Shown here piece by piece: positions 58,460-64,000 of a stretch of DNA of 64,000 bases. Below the pieces are notes generated by a model. The model worked only from the letters and a program-made list of their open reading frames with translations, searched no databases and was not told the origin of the DNA. Where the stretch lies: positions 372,001-436,000 of the forward strand of contig JAUPFP010000069.1 in NCBI GenBank assembly GCA_036925085.1. The letters are read 5' to 3'. This DNA is from Brachycybe producta. Lineage: Eukaryota; Arthropoda; Diplopoda; Playtdesmida; Andrognathidae. The position numbers and the translations under genes were made by a program. Each line of letters begins with the position of its first letter. Position 1 is the first letter of the stretch.

Positions 58460-59602
58460 CTTGATTTCTGATAGATGCTTTCATTTCTAAAGTGTGATCC
58501 ATTTTTTTTTCTACATGAGTGTACGAAAATGGCGTGTATTTACGGAAGCCTTTGCGGCTCATGTGAGAAATAATTTCAACTATCTACTCCTCCTATAGTA
58601 TCTACTGTATGGAAGGCTATGCTATAGTGTTGAAAATTATTTCACACACGAGCCTCTAGGGCTTCCGTAGCTGCAATTGGTTTTTTTTTTTTTTGTCTTG
58701 TTCATTTCCATCAATTTCTATGCAGCTCTTTGAGCTTCATTATGTGATAATTGTCAGATACTAAATCGTACATTAAGCGTTTTTTTTAAAAATTTAATTA
58801 AATATTCATAAAACATATTTTTATTATTTTTTTTCAACTAGTTTGACAAAGATGCGAAGTTTTTTTTTATGGCGGGAGTTAAGACGGAAGTGGTTAGCTT
58901 TATCTGACAACACTGTGACTAAACCATTGAACCGTAGTTAGGATTTTAGTGGCCGCCATTTTGAATGTGACCTTTTTTGTTTTTCTTTCGTGTTAATGAC
59001 GTTTTTCTCTTTGTTTTTGCTTATTTTTTCACTTTAATAACAAATAGATATACAATTTTAAACATTAACGAAAGTGTGGATAGGTTTGTGGTTCTAATAA
59101 AGAGTTAAAATTGGGCGAAATGGACGATTTCTGGACGACGATGTTGGAGTTTGAACGTCTCTTTGTATTCGTCTTCGTAGCCATTTAGCTGCTAATTTTT
59201 TTTAGCCGTTTATTCGTTTAGTTTTTCCGTAAGAGAAGACTTTTTTGTTGTTGAAAGTAATTTGCACATACTTCTGGAAAAGTATAGTAGCATGTTGAAC
59301 TTATTATTAACGAATAGAAAGAATAACAAGAGTAGTAGGCATCCTACAGAAGAATTGTTAATTTCATTTTATAATGTGGTCAAATTTCGGATGTAAATGG
59401 GGTAAGAAGAATCGTCAATCTCAGATCTGACGTTTTTTATTGAATATTATGGAATATGGTCCTAACTTTTGATCTTTTGTGCACGTGTATCATACAGATT
59501 GCTCACTAAAATGCACGAAAATTGAATGAAACCGATTCAAACCAGTTGAGATCTATACAGATATGAAAGTTGTTTTTATTGTTTTTTTTTTATTTAGAAT
59601 AT
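58460..59602. other. Divergent promoter region of MRPL1 and CNOT6
   Basis: Contains a 129-base MITE next to MRPL1 and stretches with GCCGCCATTTTG (about 58952) and TGACGTTTTT motifs. A non-coding first exon of CNOT6 is likely here, because an acceptor (TATTTAG, 59597) precedes its ATG by six bases. No coding exon seen. Confidence 0.5.
58541..58669. mobile_element. 129-base MITE beside the MRPL1 start
   Basis: TACGGAAGCC at 58541-58550 and GGCTTCCGTA at 58660-58669 are perfectly inverted. The complementarity continues inwards with gaps (GGCTCATGTGAGAAATAATT / AATTATTTCACACACGAGCC). TA at each end fits a mariner-like TA target. Confidence 0.75.
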
Positions 59603-60733
59603 ATGTCAAGAAATAACAAGGACAAGTATGACCCTCCGAATCCGAGGCGGGCCCATTCGTTTATGTCGACTGAGGACGTGGCAATGGGAAAAAAGTCTCA
59701 CTGGCCGGAATTGGAGATAACGGGTATGAGTAAAAGACCGACAAAACGGAGGGTTTTTCTATAGAAAAAGCTACATGAAACAGCAGAAATTTATTCTAAA
59801 AATTGCAGATAACTACAACAAAACAGTAGATATTTATAAGAAACTTGTAAAAAAAAAAAATTTTAGAAAACTTGCAGAAATTCGTTAGAAACTTACAAAA
59901 GCCTTTTTTCAAACAGAAGAAACTTTAGAGAAAACTTCATTTAAAGGGCAGACATTTGCATGAATCTATAGAAATTTTTTTGCAGGAAACGTGTGAAAGA
60001 CTTCGAAAACCGGCAAAAATGTTTTGAAAACTTTTCATTTCAGTACAGAAATTTGCATGAAACTGCAGAAATGTGCTTAAAATTAGTCAAAACAGCAGTA
60101 ATCTGTGAGAAATCTACAAAAGACCGTTTAAAAGTAGAAATTTGTATGAAACTACAGGAAACTACGGAAATTTCTTATAAATATTTAGAAAATTTATTAA
60201 TCTATGCAAATTTTTATCAATTTATTGAGTGACGATAGTGACTAGAGGTCATCTTTTTTGTTTTTAAATAGGTCCGATCTGTAACCTGAGTCCGCAGTTA
60301 TGGAGACTGAGCCATCTGACGTCTCTGTATCTAAATGGAAACCACTTAACTCGTATTCCGCCTGATATCTCTCGTCTCCATTGTCTCGTCTATCTCGATC
60401 TCTCTTGTAACAAACTAAGAAGTCTCCCTTCTGAACTTGGAGATCTCGTTATGTTGAGAGAGTTGCTTCTAAACAACAACTACTTGAGGATTCTTCCGTT
60501 TGAACTCGGAAAACTCTTCAAGTTGCAGACTCTCGGTCAGTTGGTTATACTTGGCTCGGAATCGAGAGATCCGACTCGTCGTAAACGATCTTACGTAGCT
60601 TTTATGAACGCATTTTTTCATTCGATCTCTTTAGGTTTAAAAAACAATCCGCTTTCTACGGACATACTTGCCATTCAGACGGAACCGAACGGAACTCAGA
60701 AGTTGCTCATGTATTTACTAGACAACTTGGCCG
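59603..60733 (+). CDS. CNOT6: CCR4-NOT transcription complex subunit 6 (deadenylase), N-terminal part
   Basis: Partial; exons 59603-59723, 60272-60535 and 60635-60733 give the first 161 residues and end in phase 1 at a GTGAGT donor. The start DKYDPPNPRRAHSFMSTEDV followed by GKKSHWPELEITG matches the CNOT6/CNOT6L N-terminus. Then come about five leucine-rich repeats (LTSLYLNGNHLTRIP, LVYLDLSCNKLRSLP, LRELLLNNNYLRILPFELG) that dock on the CNOT1/CAF1 module, and the linker LKNNPLSTDILAIQTEPNGT. The exonuclease-endonuclease-phosphatase domain that removes mRNA poly(A) tails is not in the remaining 3.3 kb, so it must lie to the right of the window behind a long intron. Cytoplasmic mRNA decay role is from the family. 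The ATG follows the acceptor at 59597 closely. Confidence 0.94.
59766..60220 (+). repeat. Degenerate minisatellite in CNOT6 intron 1
   Basis: Many variants of CAGAAATTTGCATGAAACT (for example near 60045-60075 and 60135-60160), mixed with AGAAACTTGTA and GAAAACTTGCAG, at a spacing of about 25-30 bases. The array happens to leave a 79-codon open frame (59993-60232). Confidence 0.55.
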
Positions 60734-62024
60734 GTGAGTCACTCAATTATTTTTATTTTCTCCATTCGTTTTTTATATATTTTATTCAATTACGGTCATA
60801 ATTTATGTTTTATCGACCGCTTTTATTTCCAATAATTCAAAATATTCTTTTCGATTGAATTTAACTTAATATTTCACGGAAACTTTGTTGTGTTTACACA
60901 TGCTGACAATAGATGGCGCCACAGTAGCCGTTTAGTTTTGATTTTGTTCGACTAACATAACAGTAATGGCAATGAGCAAGCTATCTTATAACATTAAAAT
61001 CTTGAAGCATGAGCCACTATATGAAGTGGGTGTAAAAAGGGGTTATCTAATATGGCGTCCTCTGTACTCGTAAACAACGAGGAAGACGTCATTTAGTACA
61101 TTTTTCATGCACAAAACACTAGCTTCCATGATAGTTCCAATTGTATTTTACGTTCTCTTTTAGTTTCTTTTTTTTAATACTAGATGGTGCCACCGTATTG
61201 TTCTTTTTTAAAAAAAAATCCCATAGATTGTCTTTTTCCTATTAGCATAGTTTTAGGACATTGAAATTTATAATTGGATAAATGTATATTTATTTAAATG
61301 AAATACTTGAACCCTATAAAAAGGACATTTCATCATTTGTTACTTTTATACTGTCATTATTTTTATTTTCTATTATTTGGTTACTCGTTAAGAGGTCATT
61401 AGTACATTATTATTCATCAATGTAGCACAAACACTTTCTCTTTTTTTTCTGAAATAATGTCATCAATTGTTGTTTCAATTACTTTGTGTGTTGTGTGTTT
61501 GTGTCACTTTTGAATACAAGTTGCCACATTTGTGGTGTGCTTAATATTAGTCCAATGTAAACATTTATATGATTGAAAGTGGGGCCTGTTGCGAATTGGT
61601 TCCTCGGTGTTTTTGAGGGTGGTTAGCAAGTTGAAAAGGGCCGGAACGGGTAAAAATAACAATTTGGACGCAAACACAAGTTTTTTTTTTTGGCCCTTTT
61701 CTATTTACACTGTTGATTGTCTCTGAGGTATTGAAAATTGGTGAGGATTTCAATGGAAATCATTGGATGTGGAGGGAGGGGAGAAGAAGAGGGGTCTTTG
61801 TTTGATAATTCTATTGATAATTTGTATTCACTTTCTGACAGAAATTATAATATGAGTCAGTTTGTCTTTGATGTAGACATTTTATTACAAAGAAAATTAC
61901 CTGGTATTCTCAATAGACACACGTTGGTGAGGCTCACAAATAAAAAAATATGGGCTTCTTGTTGGATGATGGATGAAAATGTCAGTTTTTTTGATTGGAA
62001 ACAACTTTATTAAGATGATTTACG

Positions 62025-62710
62025 TTTGTGTGAACAGCTGATTTTTGAACTATACTTGTTCTTTTCAGAAGCAAAAATTAAGAGAAACTTTGAAAGGGAT
62101 TTAGAAACTAGAATGACACGTGAATCACTATGGTAAAAAAAAATATCGTCTTGTCAAGGTTTGGACATTTTCAAAACATACATAAATAGCTTATTTTAAA
62201 AATTAGAAATTACCCATCCATCTACAGCTAGCTACTCTTCTAGTTTCTAAAAAAAAAAAGGTTTCAAGTATCTATTTAATTTTGCTACTGAAATACAGAT
62301 TAATTTAAAACACTTTAAGGAAAGTGTTCTAGAAACTAGAATACTTGGTAATAATGTTAAAAGTATTTTCATGATGATATCTTCTTTAAAAATAAAGTTG
62401 TTATGACAAATTCAAAAAAGGCGAAAATGATTTTTCGTCGAATGTTTATTGGAAAAACCAAAAAACGGATCATTTTCAAACTGTAATAATAAAATGTTTA
62501 TTTTTTGAAGATATTGCCACGAAAAAAAAAACGTTTAGTATAATCTTTTACCATTCTAGTTTTGAAAACAATTTGTATTTTTTTCATAATCGTTCGATTG
62601 ACGTTTTTGCATCCAAATTTGACAAAAAACATCTATGGAGCCTATTATTAGCCACAAGCAGTGGCGCCGTCCGAGAGAACAAAAAGCAAAATAAATATCT
62701 ATTCAGCCAC
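62025..62710. repeat. Two family A copies, the second of long subtype B
   Basis: Copy one (about 62025-62310) has GGGATTTAGAAACTAGAATG and ACTCTTCTAGTTTCTAAAAA. Copy two (about 62312-62712) has GTGTTCTAGAAACTAGAATA and ends TATCTATTCAGCCACC, like the element at 12169-12813. Confidence 0.7.
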
Positions 62711-62725
62711 CCTTAAACCTATTAT

Positions 62726-63008
62726 ACACCTGATAATTTAAATGCATTTAAATAATAAACGTGTTCTACAGAGCCCTATGAAGGACAGACAAACAATATT
62801 TCGAATTCAATTTATTCAGTTAAAAATCTGAAAATATTGAGTTAATACTTAAATAATAATACATAAAATATTTAGTATTTCAATTTTTAAATATTAGTAA
62901 TAAAGTCAATTTTTATTTGGTGTGTTCATGTCCTAACTGGATTCCGTATAATTCACCTACACACATTTAATTTGAATTCATTTATATTATTCATGTACGA
63001 GGTATTAA
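62726..63008 (-). repeat. Dispersed repeat, copy 2
   Basis: Reverse-complement counterpart of 655-950. It starts ACACCTGATAATTTAAATGC immediately after a subtype B family A element. Confidence 0.75.
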
Positions 63009-63143
63009 GCTTCTGAGTTAAATTATAATTTATTTCATATTGATTTTCTTGTTTTAAAATATTTATGATACATTTTTTAATGATATCATGAGAAATGTTC
63101 TCATTTGAAAACAATGTAGAAAGCAAGTTTTTTGGGTGTTTTT

Positions 63144-63168
63144 CCCCCCCCCCCCCCCCCCCCCCCCC
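63144..63168. repeat. Run of 25 C
   Basis: Uninterrupted C homopolymer (G on the other strand). Such runs recur in this window (G22 at 12084-12105, and shorter G runs near 7793, 13511, 24896 and 63288). Length may be affected by sequencing error. Confidence 0.9.
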
Positions 63169-64000
63169 ATTTTTAATGCTTAAATCAAGAAGTAAAAAAA
63201 AAAATTATGGTATTTTTTTATGCTAAGTTGCAAAGTGAAATTCCCGTTATTATATTAAATACATAAACAATTTTTTTTAAATCAAGGGGGGGGGGGGGAC
63301 AAGCAACATTATTATTAGAAACGTGATTTATTGATAGTTGAGGGGGAGGAGGTTATGAACTGTTGTTTTTACAGTTTTAAAATTTAGTCATACGAGAAAA
63401 ACGTTATATTGGGCAGTAGCTCATATAAACACACCCCCTACAGACCTTCATTTTTACACCCAACTCCCCTTACCCTTATCTTGAATCTTTTTTACCTTTT
63501 CCTTTAACTTCCCCCTTTACATTCTTGCCTTTGGGGTTAGTCGTGACCTGAGAAGGAATTCAATCAACGCCGCCATCATCACCACCACCGTACACCGCTA
63601 AGACCACTTTATTAAAAATGGTTTCCTTGATTATTATTATACCAATTGCACACAAAAAAAAACAGCTTTTTTAATATTAAAAGCGGTATTTCATTAAAAC
63701 TCAACGGTTTTCTGAGTTATTTACTTTTGAACTCTAAACTGATGGCAGTAATTAACTATTATATGATATGTTGTAATAAGTAATAACAATCAACTTTAAA
63801 AAATTACAATTAGAAACCAGAATTTAATAAAATATTGTTTAAAAAATATATACAAAAATTTTGTATATATTTTTTTCAACAATATTTTAGTCAAGTATTA
63901 GGTCAAGTATTATGAAACTTTTAATTATTGCTAAGTCAAAGCTAGTGCTAAACTCATGAAATTTTAAATGAAAACTGCTTATCAGAAGAAGAAAAAAACA

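Larger units (their letters stand above)
60734..64000. other. Long CNOT6 intron, repeat-rich right end
   Basis: No further CNOT6 exon recognised. It holds family A copies (62025-62710), the second copy of a dispersed repeat (62726-63008), a run of 25 C, a run of G at about 63286-63298, and AT-rich DNA with TATATA/ATATAT palindromes near 63840-63870. Confidence 0.6.

Noticed and set aside
61738-62013. 91-codon open frame in the CNOT6 intron
   Set aside because: No splice context, no recognisable motif, and it does not match the expected nuclease domain of CNOT6.

Overview
This is an AT-rich animal nuclear DNA window. Protein genes are split by GT-AG introns, mitochondrial proteins are encoded in the nucleus, and intergenic and intronic DNA is full of small palindromic transposon remnants. 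The proteins fit a bilaterian invertebrate. The C-terminal signature of the collagen and the end of the glutamate dehydrogenase look most arthropod- or ecdysozoan-like to me, but the sequence alone does not fix the species.

Layout from left to right: (1) about 1.5-5.0 kb, + strand, the 3' half of a membrane-associated (type XIII/XXIII/XXV-like) collagen gene; (2) 5.0-27.8 kb, a gene desert of about 23 kb packed with inverted-repeat (MITE-type) elements, several nested in one another; (3) 27.8-29.1 kb, +, a two-exon REDD1/DDIT4 (scylla/charybdis) mTORC1 inhibitor with a TATA box; (4) 31.1-35.9 kb, +, an inversin (nephrocystin-2) ankyrin/IQ gene of about 15 exons; (5) 36.4-37.0 kb, -, an unrecognised 164-residue four-pass membrane protein; (6) 38.0-44.3 kb, +, a TspanC8-type tetraspanin; (7) 47.5-53.6 kb, +, mitochondrial glutamate dehydrogenase; (8) 54.9-56.7 kb, +, a ZDHHC1/11-like palmitoyltransferase; (9) 56.9-58.5 kb, -, mitochondrial ribosomal protein uL1m (MRPL1); (10) 59.6 kb to beyond the right edge, +, the leucine-rich-repeat part of CCR4-NOT subunit 6.

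The genes do not form one pathway; this looks like ordinary metazoan gene order. The most notable result is that two neighbouring genes each carry a tandemly duplicated internal exon that looks mutually exclusive. In the tetraspanin, two 117-base exons encode alternative versions of the end of the large extracellular loop plus the fourth membrane span. In glutamate dehydrogenase, two 92-base exons encode alternative versions of the allosteric antenna segment. In the second case, use of both or neither would shift the frame.

The repeat landscape is the other main feature. One foldback family, recognised by TTTTAGAAACTAGAAGGGTA and its reverse complement, has at least 25 full or partial copies, many in introns. 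Other families include clear hAT-like elements with 8-base target duplications, a TTAA-flanked element, pogo-like ends, and an element whose ends carry a TGACGTCA (CRE) octamer.
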